Shown in pieces: positions 17,316-26,228 of a stretch of DNA of 64,000 nt. The notes beneath the pieces were generated by a model. That model searched no databases. It was not told the DNA's origin and saw only the letters and a program-made list of their open reading frames with translations. The stretch lies in the NCBI GenBank assembly GCA_963692465.1, contig OY829943.1:1798001-1862000 (forward strand), given 5' to 3'. The position numbers were made by a program, and so were the translations under genes. Position 1 is the first letter of the stretch. Every line of letters starts with the position of its first letter. The stretch is from JAUZOB01 sp963692465 (lineage in GTDB: Bacteria; Bacteroidota; Bacteroidia; Bacteroidales; Prolixibacteraceae).

Positions 17316-20300
17316 TTAAAAGTCAAGACTTAATCCAAATAATACAATTCTCGGACGAGGATATACGTTGTTATCAATTCCTCCGTCAACTTCAGAATCT
17401 ATTCCTTTGTATTTTGTAATAGTGAAGACGTTATTGACAGAACCATAGACTTTGGCATCTATTTTTTTGTGAAAGAGGTTCTGAAAATTGTAAGCCAGGG
17501 TTATATTATCCATTTTAAGAAACGAAGCTTTTTGTACATAGTAATCCGACAATAACTGTGCATTAACAAAACTGGTTTTCAAAACATTTTTAGATACGTT
17601 TGAAAGGTATTGTGCACCAGAATTATACAGACTACTGTAAGATCCGCTGTTAGCAGCTACGTTATTATAAACATAGTTTCCTAATTGCATTCTGCCTGTA
17701 AAACTGAATTCCCATTTATAATAATTCAGTTTAGAAGAGAAGCCGAAATATTCATTTGGAGCTGCTTTTTTGTATTGATATAAGTCAGCGCTATTAATTA
17801 CTCCGTCATGATTACGGTCCACATAAAGGCCTTCTATTGGTTTGTGATTGGCATCGTAAGCTTGCTCGTAGACAAAGAATGAATTCATAGGGTAACCAAC
17901 ACTTTGAATTTGTGCTGTTTGTCCGGTACCTCCGGTTATTCCACCGGTATATACGCCAATGTAACTTGGATCGTTAGTCGCAGTCAACTTGGTTATTTTG
18001 TTTTTATTATACGTTGCATTAACCGAAACATCCCAACTTATATTGTCAGAATCAATTGGTTTAGCATTAACCGTGAATTCGATACCCCTGTTTTCCATGT
18101 TTCCAACATTGGTCATAATCTGGTTGGTTAGGTTACTTCCTGCAGGTACCGGAATGGTATTGATTAGGTTCTTGGTCTTTTTTAAATAGACATCGACTGC
18201 GCCACTAATTCTGTTGTTCAGTACACCATAATCCAATCCCATATTGTAAGTATCGGTTTCTTCCCATTTAATTCCGGAGTCGTATCCTGCTGGTCTCAAC
18301 GTGTTGTAGAATGTGTTACCAAATTGATACATAGCATCGCTCAATCCTCTGGTGTATTGAGATAAATAGGGATAATTGTTGGTGGAAATGTTCTGTTGTC
18401 CGGTAATTCCATAGCCCATTCTTAACTTCAGATCACTTAAAGCGTCTACATCTTTCAGAAAAGACTCGTCTTTAATTCTCCAGGCAAAGGCTGCTGATGG
18501 AAATAAACCCCAACGGTTACCTTTTGCAAATCTTGAAGTTCCGTCATCACGAAGAGTAAATGTTAGAAGATATTTTTCTTTGAATGTATAGTTTAACCGA
18601 CCAAAATAAGAAATTAGATAATATTCGGTCGGAGTATAAGTAGGTTGCTGGTTAACTAACGTCCTTCCAACATTATACGATTCAGTAAAGTTGTTTTGAT
18701 AGAAATGTTCCCATGAATAACCAGCCATCAGATCGAATTTGCTATCAATGCTTTTAACGTCTTTGACGTAATTCATGTAGTAGTTGAGTAATTTATTTTC
18801 TCTTTTCTGAAAATAATCTCTATCCAAACCTCCTCCGTTAACGCTATAGTTTAGCGCACTCATTGTAGGTGCAGTAACTGTTCCGTTACTTTTGGAGTAG
18901 TCATATCCTAAATTCAAATTGGCTCTTAATCCTGAAATAAAAGGAAAGGTATAGTCTAACTGTAAACTACCAATACTTCTTTTGACCGTCGATATGTCTC
19001 TTCTGTTTTCAAGTTTATCGACAGGATTATGTACTAATGTATTTAATTGTGGATTGCCGTTTGAATCAAGTATTTGAGTACCGTCAGATTTGTATTTGGT
19101 CCATGCGTAGTATCCTAAATAAGGGCTTGAAGAATCCATTACCGGTTTAGTCGGATCAAAAAGAAGGGCATCGGTAATGGCTGACTGATCAGCAAACCGA
19201 TTCTTTGCATAAGTCCCGTTAATATTCAGGTTTGTTTTCAAATTTCCATTGAAAAAAGTAGGATTCAACGAAATAGAAGCGGTGTTTCTTTGAATATTTG
19301 TTGTTTTTAGAATGCCATCCTGATCCAGATAATTATAAGAAATTCGATAAGGAAGATTTTTAGTGGATCCGGTTACACTCAAATTATGTTCCTGGGTAAA
19401 AGCTGTTTTTAAAATTTCATTTTGCCAGTTGGTATTCGCTGTTCCTAATAATTTTGCAGCCTCCGAATTTTCTCCATATCGTTGTTTGATCAGTGTTCTG
19501 TATTCATCAGCAGAAAAAACATCAATTGTTTTCGTTTTATAGCTCAACGAAGCGGTTCCGGTATAATTAACCTTCAATGCCGAATTCAGTTTACCCTGTT
19601 TGGTGGTAATGATAATAACTCCGTTTGCTGCTCTTGATCCGTAAATAGCAGTTGCAGAAGCATCTTTTAAAATGGTAAATGTTTCAATATCATTTGGATT
19701 AATGGTATTTAAACCATTGCTTAATCCTGAAATTGCTGCATTATCAAGAGGAACACCATCAATAACAATTAACGGATCGTTAGAAGCAGAAAGAGAAGAA
19801 CCTCCACGAATACGAATGGTAGAACCACTACCCGGAGCACCACCGTTTGACGTAATTTGTACTCCCGAAACTTTTCCCATCAGTAGATCCTGAGGGGTTG
19901 AGACCACTCCTCTTTTAAATTCATCAGCCCTGATGGCTGTGACCGACCCGGTAGCGTCTTGTTTTTTGACTTGTCCGTATCCGATAACTACTACTTCATT
20001 CAATTCTTTATTATTATCGGACAGCGCTACATTAAGTGTTTGAGAAGAAGAAGTAATCGTTTGTTCAATCGGTTGATAACCAAGGAAGGAAAAAACGACT
20101 ATTTCTCCTTTTTTTACGCGAAGAGAATAATTTCCATTTTCATCGGATATGGTTCCGCGAGTTGTTTGTTTGACAGATATTGAAACTCCAGGTAGACTTT
20201 CTCTTGTAGATTGAGAAGTCACCTTACCTGTTATTGTCAGCTCCTGGGCTATGCCCACCTGCAAGAACAGGAATAATGCCGACAACATAACTGTTAGTTT

Positions 20301-20318
20301 TTTTAGATTTAAGTTCAT
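17316..20318 (-). CDS. susC: SusC/RagA family TonB-dependent outer-membrane transporter
   Basis: A 1000-residue outer-membrane receptor. The signal peptide ends about residue 24 (VGIAQ). A carboxypeptidase-D-like domain follows (ITGKVTSQSTRESLPGVSISVK), then the SusC motif ELNEVVVIGYGQVKKQDATGSV, the plug domain (IRIRGGSSLSASNDPLIVIDGVPLDN and TILKDASATAIYGSRAANGVIIITTK) and a large beta barrel ending in an aromatic strand (FGLSLDF). It imports oligosaccharides with SusD using TonB energy. It is first in the leftward operon, 312 bp from the divergent lacI gene. A LacI-type palindrome lies about 185 bp upstream. Confidence 0.96.
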   Translation of the reverse strand: MNLNLKKLTVMLSALFLFLQVGIAQELTITGKVTSQSTRESLPGVSISVKQTTRGTISDENGNYSLRVKKGEIVVFSFLGYQPIEQTITSSSQTLNVALSDNNKELNEVVVIGYGQVKKQDATGSVTAIRADEFKRGVVSTPQDLLMGKVSGVQITSNGGAPGSGSTIRIRGGSSLSASNDPLIVIDGVPLDNAAISGLSNGLNTINPNDIETFTILKDASATAIYGSRAANGVIIITTKQGKLNSALKVNYTGTASLSYKTKTIDVFSADEYRTLIKQRYGENSEAAKLLGTANTNWQNEILKTAFTQEHNLSVTGSTKNLPYRISYNYLDQDGILKTTNIQRNTASISLNPTFFNGNLKTNLNINGTYAKNRFADQSAITDALLFDPTKPVMDSSSPYLGYYAWTKYKSDGTQILDSNGNPQLNTLVHNPVDKLENRRDISTVKRSIGSLQLDYTFPFISGLRANLNLGYDYSKSNGTVTAPTMSALNYSVNGGGLDRDYFQKRENKLLNYYMNYVKDVKSIDSKFDLMAGYSWEHFYQNNFTESYNVGRTLVNQQPTYTPTEYYLISYFGRLNYTFKEKYLLTFTLRDDGTSRFAKGNRWGLFPSAAFAWRIKDESFLKDVDALSDLKLRMGYGITGQQNISTNNYPYLSQYTRGLSDAMYQFGNTFYNTLRPAGYDSGIKWEETDTYNMGLDYGVLNNRISGAVDVYLKKTKNLINTIPVPAGSNLTNQIMTNVGNMENRGIEFTVNAKPIDSDNISWDVSVNATYNKNKITKLTATNDPSYIGVYTGGITGGTGQTAQIQSVGYPMNSFFVYEQAYDANHKPIEGLYVDRNHDGVINSADLYQYKKAAPNEYFGFSSKLNYYKWEFSFTGRMQLGNYVYNNVAANSGSYSSLYNSGAQYLSNVSKNVLKTSFVNAQLLSDYYVQKASFLKMDNITLAYNFQNLFHKKIDAKVYGSVNNVFTITKYKGIDSEVDGGIDNNVYPRPRIVLFGLSLDF

Positions 20319-20501
20319 GAAATAAATCTTAAATTGTTTGAATTGATTTAGTTGTAAATTTTTTTGCCTGGTTTTAATTTGTTTTCTCTATCCGTTATCC
20401 TTTCCTTTTTTTTAAGATTTTTTAACTTTATACGGCAAAGAACAAATAAGTTTTTAATATAAAAGTTGCTGAACAACATGTTTCCGACTGCAAACGACTT
20501 C

Positions 20502-20513
20502 GCAAACGTTTGC
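20502..20513. promoter_or_regulatory. LacI-family operator between susC and lacI
   Basis: GCAAACGTTTGC is a perfect 12-bp palindrome with the central CG typical of LacI-family operators. A half-site GCAAACG lies 12 bp to the left (20490-20496). The same core CAAACGTTTG recurs before the MFS gene at 21671-21680, so the LacI encoded between them is the likely ligand. Confidence 0.8.
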
Positions 20514-20630
20514 ACTGAAAATATTGTACGACAGTTTTTTGGATAAATATATTTTGTGGAAAGTTTCGATTGCTATTTTGATATGAAAGTTGAAATATTT
20601 TAACACTTTTACAAGGAGAATTTTGACATA

Positions 20631-21650
20631 ATGAGAAGCAGCCAGATAACTATTAAAGATATTGCCAAGCAGTTAGGTATTTCACCTTCAACTGTTTCAA
20701 GGGCATTAAAAAATCATCCGGATATAAGTACCGAAACGAAACGTGCTGTTAATGAGCTTGCTTCACAACTTAAATACGAACCCAATGCGGTTGCTTTAAG
20801 TTTAAAGCACAGTCGGTCGGATACAATCGGAGTGATTATTCCTGAAGTTGTTCATTTCTTTTTTTCCCAGGTGATCAGTGGAATTGAGGATGTTGCTTAC
20901 GATGCCGGATATACGGTTGTAATCTGTCAATCCAATGAAAAATATGATCGGGAAGTCAATAATGCAAAAGCTTTGTATTTGCATCGTGTTGACGGAATTC
21001 TTGTTTCTGTATCCAAGGAAACAGAAAACTTTGATCATCTTAATGAATTGATTGATAATAATATTCCTTTAGTATTTTTTGATCGTGTTTGTGATGGTAT
21101 TGATGCCGATTCGGTCATTATCGATGATTATGAATCTTCGTTTAAGGCAACGTCTCATTTAATTGAAACAGGAAAAAGAAGAATTGCTCATTTTTGCGGA
21201 CCGCAAAATCTTTTAATCGGGAAGAAAAGACTGCAAGGGTATATTGATGCTTTAAAAAAGAACAATATTCCGATTGAGAAGGATTTGATTCTCAATGCCG
21301 ATAACTTTGAATTGGCCGAAGATGCGGTAAAAAAGGTGATGAGCTTATCGGTCCCTCCTGATGGATTGTTTGCCACCAATGATCAAACGGCCATTGGTGC
21401 CATTGAAACACTTAAAAAGATGGGACTGAGAATACCCGAAGACATTGCGGTTGTAGGGTTTAGTGATGGTAATTTTTCAAAAATAATTAGTCCGGCTCTT
21501 ACTTCGGTCGATCAGCATGGTTATGAGATGGGAAGAAAAGCAACTGAAATTCTCATTCAACGAATAACAGAAGACATACGGGAATATACTCCTGAGACTC
21601 ATATTATATCGGGAGATTTGATAATAAGAGAGTCTTCTCAAAAAAAATGA
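20631..21650 (+). CDS. LacI family transcriptional regulator of the maltose locus
   Basis: A helix-turn-helix at about residues 6-30 (ITIKDIAKQLGISPSTVSRALKNHPDIS) is followed by a hinge helix and a periplasmic-binding-protein-like sensor domain (about 62-335) with DGILVSVSKETENFDHL, FDRVCDGI and PDGLFATNDQTAIGAIE. It has 339 residues, full length. It lies divergently from susC and ahead of the permease-phosphorylase-amylase genes, with matching palindromes on both sides. The effector is probably maltose or a related sugar; that is inference. Bacteroides Sus loci use the membrane regulator SusR instead, so LacI control is a different wiring. Confidence 0.92.
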   Translation: MRSSQITIKDIAKQLGISPSTVSRALKNHPDISTETKRAVNELASQLKYEPNAVALSLKHSRSDTIGVIIPEVVHFFFSQVISGIEDVAYDAGYTVVICQSNEKYDREVNNAKALYLHRVDGILVSVSKETENFDHLNELIDNNIPLVFFDRVCDGIDADSVIIDDYESSFKATSHLIETGKRRIAHFCGPQNLLIGKKRLQGYIDALKKNNIPIEKDLILNADNFELAEDAVKKVMSLSVPPDGLFATNDQTAIGAIETLKKMGLRIPEDIAVVGFSDGNFSKIISPALTSVDQHGYEMGRKATEILIQRITEDIREYTPETHIISGDLIIRESSQKK

Positions 21651-21670
21651 AATTTTTTTTTGGTTCAGTG

Positions 21671-21680
21671 CAAACGTTTG
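21671..21680. promoter_or_regulatory. LacI-family operator upstream of the MFS gene
   Basis: CAAACGTTTG, a 10-bp palindrome identical to the core of the site before susC. It lies 21 bp after the lacI stop and about 200 bp before the permease start. The intervening 21681-21881 shows no gene. Confidence 0.75.
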
Positions 21681-21881
21681 AAATAAGGTCTTCAGTCAGT
21701 AATGCCGTAAAAATGAGCAGTTTTTAAAGGTCTTCGGTTCATAGAGCCTTGTTTTTCTCATTTCAGTAATTTTACTTTGTACTAGAAATTTTGCCAAATT
21801 AGTTTGTTTTAATATCCGTGTCACTTTCCTTTTTCCTGATTTCCCGGGAGAAGATTTCTGTGTATATGTAAAAAAACTCTT

Positions 21882-23210
21882 ATGAAAAATAAGCCTGCAC
21901 TTAGTTTTTGGCAGATTTGGAATCTGAGCTTTGGTTTTTTGGGCGTACAGTTTGGTTTTGCACTTCAGAATGCCAATGTGAGTCGGATATTATCAAGTTT
22001 AGGAGCGAATCTAAAAACTCTTCCTTTATTTTGGCTGGCAGCTCCACTGATGGGAATAATTGTTCAACCTATTGTCGGAGGGGCAAGTGACCGGACCTGG
22101 AATCGTCTTGGAAGGCGCCTTCCTTATATTTTAGGAGGAGCGATTATTTCGGTGGTAGCTATGTTTTTTATGCCGAATTCATCCTTTATTGTTTCTGTTA
22201 TGTCACCGATATTGTTCGGTGCCTGTATGTTGGCATTAATGGATGCTTCCTTTAATATAACATTTCAGCCGTTCAGAGCACTGGTAGCAGATATGCTTCC
22301 TGAGGAACAAAGAAACAGAGGGTATTCGATCCAAAGTTTTCTGATCAACGCCGGAGCCGTGATGGGATCAATATTACCCTATGTTATGACGAATATTCTT
22401 GGAGTTAGGAATACTGCTCCCGCAGGGAAAGTCCCTCCTTCTGTAATCTGGTCTTTTTATGTTGGCGGGGTTATTTTGATTCTTGGTGTACTGGTAACAA
22501 TTTTTAAAACCAAAGAATATTCGCCTAAAGAATTAAAAGAATTCACCAGTGAGGCAGAACAAAAGGAAAAGACTGAAAGGATCGGGTTCTTCAAGGCGCT
22601 TCGTTCTGTTCCAAAAACAATGCTTCAGCTTTCTATCGTTCAGTTCTTCTCCTGGTTTGCCTTTTATTTGATGTGGGTGTTTACAACTCCTGCTGTTGCT
22701 CAGCATTATTGGCATACCGGAGTGAAGGATGCAAGCTCTGCTGCTTACAATGAAGCAGGAAATTGGGTGGGAATCATTTTTGGTGTATATAGTTTTGTCG
22801 CAGCGATCTATTCTATTTTTATGCCATGGTTGGTGCGTAAGACAAGCCGTAAAGCGGTCTATTCTTTTTCTCTTATCTGCGGAGGAATTGGTTTCATCTC
22901 ATGCTTATTTTTTCATAATCCGTATTTTTTAATCATTTCTACAATAGGAATCGGAATTGCCTGGGCTTCTGTTCTTGCAATGCCTTATGCGATTTTGTCG
23001 GGTGCACTTCCGGCTAAGCAGATGGGTATTTATATGGGGATCTTCAATTTTACGATTGCGGTACCTCAGATTTGCAGCGGAGTGTTCGGGGGAATTATCC
23101 TGGAGCATTACTTTAAAGGGGAAACTATTTACATGCTTGTTTTAGCGGGAACCTCTATGTTGATAGGCGCTTTTACCGTCTATTTTGTGAAAGATAAAAA
23201 ATTGTCATAA
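21882..23210 (+). CDS. MFS sugar permease (SLC45/GPH-like), probably maltose
   Basis: A 442-residue inner-membrane protein with about 12 hydrophobic segments. The N-terminus SFWQIWNLSFGFLGVQFGFALQ and the loop GGASDRTWNRLGRRLPYI (the MFS motif A position between TM2 and TM3) fit the sucrose/maltose-type SLC45-like branch, as does MPYAILSGALP in the second half. It would carry maltose from periplasm to cytoplasm by proton symport. The genes after it (beta-phosphoglucomutase, maltose phosphorylase) supply the specificity argument. It lies 19 bp before pgmB. Confidence 0.87.
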   Translation: MKNKPALSFWQIWNLSFGFLGVQFGFALQNANVSRILSSLGANLKTLPLFWLAAPLMGIIVQPIVGGASDRTWNRLGRRLPYILGGAIISVVAMFFMPNSSFIVSVMSPILFGACMLALMDASFNITFQPFRALVADMLPEEQRNRGYSIQSFLINAGAVMGSILPYVMTNILGVRNTAPAGKVPPSVIWSFYVGGVILILGVLVTIFKTKEYSPKELKEFTSEAEQKEKTERIGFFKALRSVPKTMLQLSIVQFFSWFAFYLMWVFTTPAVAQHYWHTGVKDASSAAYNEAGNWVGIIFGVYSFVAAIYSIFMPWLVRKTSRKAVYSFSLICGGIGFISCLFFHNPYFLIISTIGIGIAWASVLAMPYAILSGALPAKQMGIYMGIFNFTIAVPQICSGVFGGIILEHYFKGETIYMLVLAGTSMLIGAFTVYFVKDKKLS

Positions 23211-23229
23211 TCCGATTTATTTGTAAGAA

Positions 23230-23883
23230 ATGGAGATAAAAGCCTGTCTTTTTGATCTTGACGGCGTATTGGTAGATACGGCGAAATATCATTTTACTGC
23301 ATGGCGGGAACTTGCCCGTCATCTTGGATTTGAATTTACAGAAAAAGATAATGAACGTTTAAAAGGGGTTAGCCGGATGCGTTCTCTGGAAATACTTCTC
23401 GAAGTTGGAAATATAGAAGTAAGTAATGCTGAAAAGGAACATTTTGCAGCAGCTAAAAATGAAAAATACGTCGAACTGATTAACCGGATGACCCCCGGAG
23501 AGATTCTTCCCGGAGTGGAATCTTTTCTTTCGGATATTAAAAGACTTGGAATAAAAACCGCACTGGGTTCTGCCAGTAAAAATTCCCCTTTAATCATGGA
23601 GAAAACCGGGTTGTCCAAATACTTTGATGCGATTGTTGATGGAAATATTATCAGCAAAGCCAAACCTGATCCGGAAGTTTTTCTCAAGGGAGCTGAGTTG
23701 CTTCATATCGATCCGGAATATTGCATTGTATTTGAAGATGCAGTTGCGGGAATAGAAGCTGCATTAAATGCTGGTATGCGCTGTGTCGGAATAGGAACCC
23801 CCGATGTACTTAAACAGGCAACCCGTGTTATACCCGGATTTAATCAAATTACTGCAAATCAGTTTATGAACGGATTTATTTAA
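23230..23883 (+). CDS. pgmB: beta-phosphoglucomutase
   Basis: A HAD-superfamily enzyme that converts beta-glucose-1-phosphate to glucose-6-phosphate. The nucleophile and acid are D9 and D11 in FDLDGVLVDT. A helical cap carries the KGVSRMRSLEILL block (substrate-specificity loop of beta-PGM). GSASKN and KPDPEVF, then FEDAVAGIEAA, complete the HAD motifs. It has 217 residues. It sits 13 bp before maltose phosphorylase, whose product is beta-glucose-1-phosphate, so the pair forms a phosphorolytic maltose pathway that saves one ATP per maltose. Confidence 0.95.
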   Translation: MEIKACLFDLDGVLVDTAKYHFTAWRELARHLGFEFTEKDNERLKGVSRMRSLEILLEVGNIEVSNAEKEHFAAAKNEKYVELINRMTPGEILPGVESFLSDIKRLGIKTALGSASKNSPLIMEKTGLSKYFDAIVDGNIISKAKPDPEVFLKGAELLHIDPEYCIVFEDAVAGIEAALNAGMRCVGIGTPDVLKQATRVIPGFNQITANQFMNGFI

Positions 23884-23896
23884 ACGACTATCATTC

Positions 23897-26209
23897 ATGA
23901 AAAATTATATAATCCATAATGATTGGAAAGTTTTGGAAGAAGGATTTCATCCTGATCTGAACTTAATATCGGAAAGCGTTTTTAGCATCGGGAACGGAAG
24001 AATGGGACAACGGGCTAATTTCGAAGAAGACTATTCAGGACAAAGCTTAAAGGGCAGTTATGTCGCAGGCGTTTATTATCCGGATAAAACCCGCGTTGGC
24101 TGGTGGAAGATCGGTTATCCTGAATATTTTGCAAAAGTGCTGAATGCCGCTAACTGGATTGGTATTCACATCAAAATAAATGCCGTTCCCCTTGATCTGG
24201 CTCTCTCAACGATCGAATCGTTTAAGCGGGAACTGAATATGCAGCAGGGTATTCTTCGGCGTAGTTTTATTGCTTCATTGCCGAATGAAAATCAAGTTGC
24301 TGTTGATTCAGAGCGTTTTGTTAGTATGGAACGCCCTGAAATAGGTTGCCTCCGCTATTCTCTGAAAGCATTGAATTTTGAGGGCATTATCGACTTTGAA
24401 CCCTATGTTGATGCTGATGTTGTGAATACCGATTCAAATTACGATGAGAAATTCTGGATTGAAGAGCAACAATGGAATCATGAACAGTCCGGGTTTGTTA
24501 TTGCAAAAACGAAGAAGACCTCTTTTTACGTTTGCACCGGAATGCAATATAAAGTCTTTTTGAATGGAAATCCCGTCTCTGTTAAGTCGAATCAGGTTAC
24601 CCGTGAAAAATATGTCGGACATCAGTTCGGATTGTCTGTTAAAAAAGGAGATGTCATAACTATTGAAAAATACGGGGTGAATCTTAGTTCCCAGTTTCAT
24701 GCAAAGAAAAACCTTGGTGACGAATCGGAAAGAATCCTTTATGAGGCTTTTACTGCCGGCTATGATGTGTTATATAAAGAACATACCGACTGGTGGCTTT
24801 CAAAATGGGAGGAAAGCGATATTACTATAGAGGGAGATGTTGCGGCCCAGCAGGGTATTCGTTTTAATATTTTCCAGTTAAATCAGACTTACACCGGACA
24901 AGATGCTCATCTGAATATTGGTCCGAAGGGTTTTACCGGAGAGAAATATGGCGGAACAACTTATTGGGATACCGAAGCTTATTGTATCCCTTTTTACTTA
25001 AGTACGGCTCCTCCCGCGGTGTCTCGTAACCTTTTGATATATAGGTATAATCAATTGGATAAGGCGATTGAGAATGCTGCAAAGCTGGGATTCAACCGGG
25101 GGGCTGCTCTATATCCGATGGTCACGATTAACGGGGAGGAATGCCACAATGAGTGGGAAATAACTTTTGAGGAGATTCATCGTAATGGAGCAATTGCTTT
25201 TGCCATTTATAATTATGTGCGGTATACCGGTAATGTGGATTACCTTGCTCCTTATGGGTTTGAAGTGTTACTCGGAATATCCCGTTTCTGGAGTCAGCGA
25301 ATTACTTTTTCGACTGAACGCAATGCTTATGTGATGCTTGGTGTTACCGGTCCGAATGAATATGAAAATAATGTCAACAATAACTGGCATACCAATCAAA
25401 TGGCAGTATGGACCTTGAAATATACGCTTGAAGTGATTGATTTTATTAAAACCAACTTTCCATCGGTTTACGAGGAGATTGTTGATAAACGGTTATTCCG
25501 GGAAGAAGAGGAAACGATGCGATGGAAGGCGATTATTGACGGAATGTATTTCCCCTATGATGAAAAAAGAGGCGTTTTCTTGCAACAAGACGGTTTCCTG
25601 GATAAAGAATATATTCCTGCGGCGGAGATTCCTGCTTCACAGCGCCCTATTAATCAGCACTGGTCATGGGATCGGATTTTGCGTTCCTGCTATATCAAAC
25701 AGGCCGATGTACTTCAGAGTATGTTTTGGCTTGATGATGAGTTTGATCGGGAGACTTTAGAACGTAATTTTGATTTTTATGAACCGATTACCGTCCATGA
25801 ATCTTCTCTTTCTCCTTGTGTTCACTCTATTTTAGCCGCAAGTCTCGGAAAGTATGATACGGCTTACGAATTGTATCTGCGAACAGCCCGACTAGACCTG
25901 GATGATTATAACAACGACACGGAAGATGGTTGTCATATTACCAGCATGGCCGGGACCTGGATGAGTGTTGTTTATGGCTTCGGCGGACTTCGGGTACGGC
26001 ATGACCACCTGGAAATGAATCCGTTTCTTCCTAAACAATGGAAATCGTTCTGTTTTTCGGTTGGTTTTAGAAATGCCCATCTGGTCATTCAGGTACTGAA
26101 AGAAAAAGTATTGGTTCAGAATCATTCGAATGTATCGCTGGAATTGACGATCAACGGGAATTCTTATATTTTGGAACCTTTAAAAAAACTGGAAGTAGAA
26201 ACAGCTTAA
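23897..26209 (+). CDS. mapA: maltose phosphorylase, glycoside hydrolase family 65
   Basis: A 770-residue cytoplasmic GH65 enzyme without signal peptide. It splits maltose with phosphate into glucose and beta-glucose-1-phosphate. The N-terminal beta-sandwich begins with SESVFSIGNGRMGQRANFEEDYSG. The (alpha/alpha)6 barrel holds GGTTYWDTEAYCIPF and the strongly conserved catalytic block ECHNEWEITFEEIHRNG (about residues 414-430), which contains the general acid Glu. VTGPNEYENNVNNNWHTN and YKQADVLQ-like ICYIKQADVLQ blocks follow. Other GH65 specificities (trehalose, kojibiose, nigerose phosphorylase) cannot be excluded by eye, but the block sequences and the amylase neighbours favour maltose. It is followed 19 bp later by a GH13 gene. 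Confidence 0.92.
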   Translation: MKNYIIHNDWKVLEEGFHPDLNLISESVFSIGNGRMGQRANFEEDYSGQSLKGSYVAGVYYPDKTRVGWWKIGYPEYFAKVLNAANWIGIHIKINAVPLDLALSTIESFKRELNMQQGILRRSFIASLPNENQVAVDSERFVSMERPEIGCLRYSLKALNFEGIIDFEPYVDADVVNTDSNYDEKFWIEEQQWNHEQSGFVIAKTKKTSFYVCTGMQYKVFLNGNPVSVKSNQVTREKYVGHQFGLSVKKGDVITIEKYGVNLSSQFHAKKNLGDESERILYEAFTAGYDVLYKEHTDWWLSKWEESDITIEGDVAAQQGIRFNIFQLNQTYTGQDAHLNIGPKGFTGEKYGGTTYWDTEAYCIPFYLSTAPPAVSRNLLIYRYNQLDKAIENAAKLGFNRGAALYPMVTINGEECHNEWEITFEEIHRNGAIAFAIYNYVRYTGNVDYLAPYGFEVLLGISRFWSQRITFSTERNAYVMLGVTGPNEYENNVNNNWHTNQMAVWTLKYTLEVIDFIKTNFPSVYEEIVDKRLFREEEETMRWKAIIDGMYFPYDEKRGVFLQQDGFLDKEYIPAAEIPASQRPINQHWSWDRILRSCYIKQADVLQSMFWLDDEFDRETLERNFDFYEPITVHESSLSPCVHSILAASLGKYDTAYELYLRTARLDLDDYNNDTEDGCHITSMAGTWMSVVYGFGGLRVRHDHLEMNPFLPKQWKSFCFSVGFRNAHLVIQVLKEKVLVQNHSNVSLELTINGNSYILEPLKKLEVETA

Positions 26210-26228
26210 TAATCCGGTTAACTTAAAA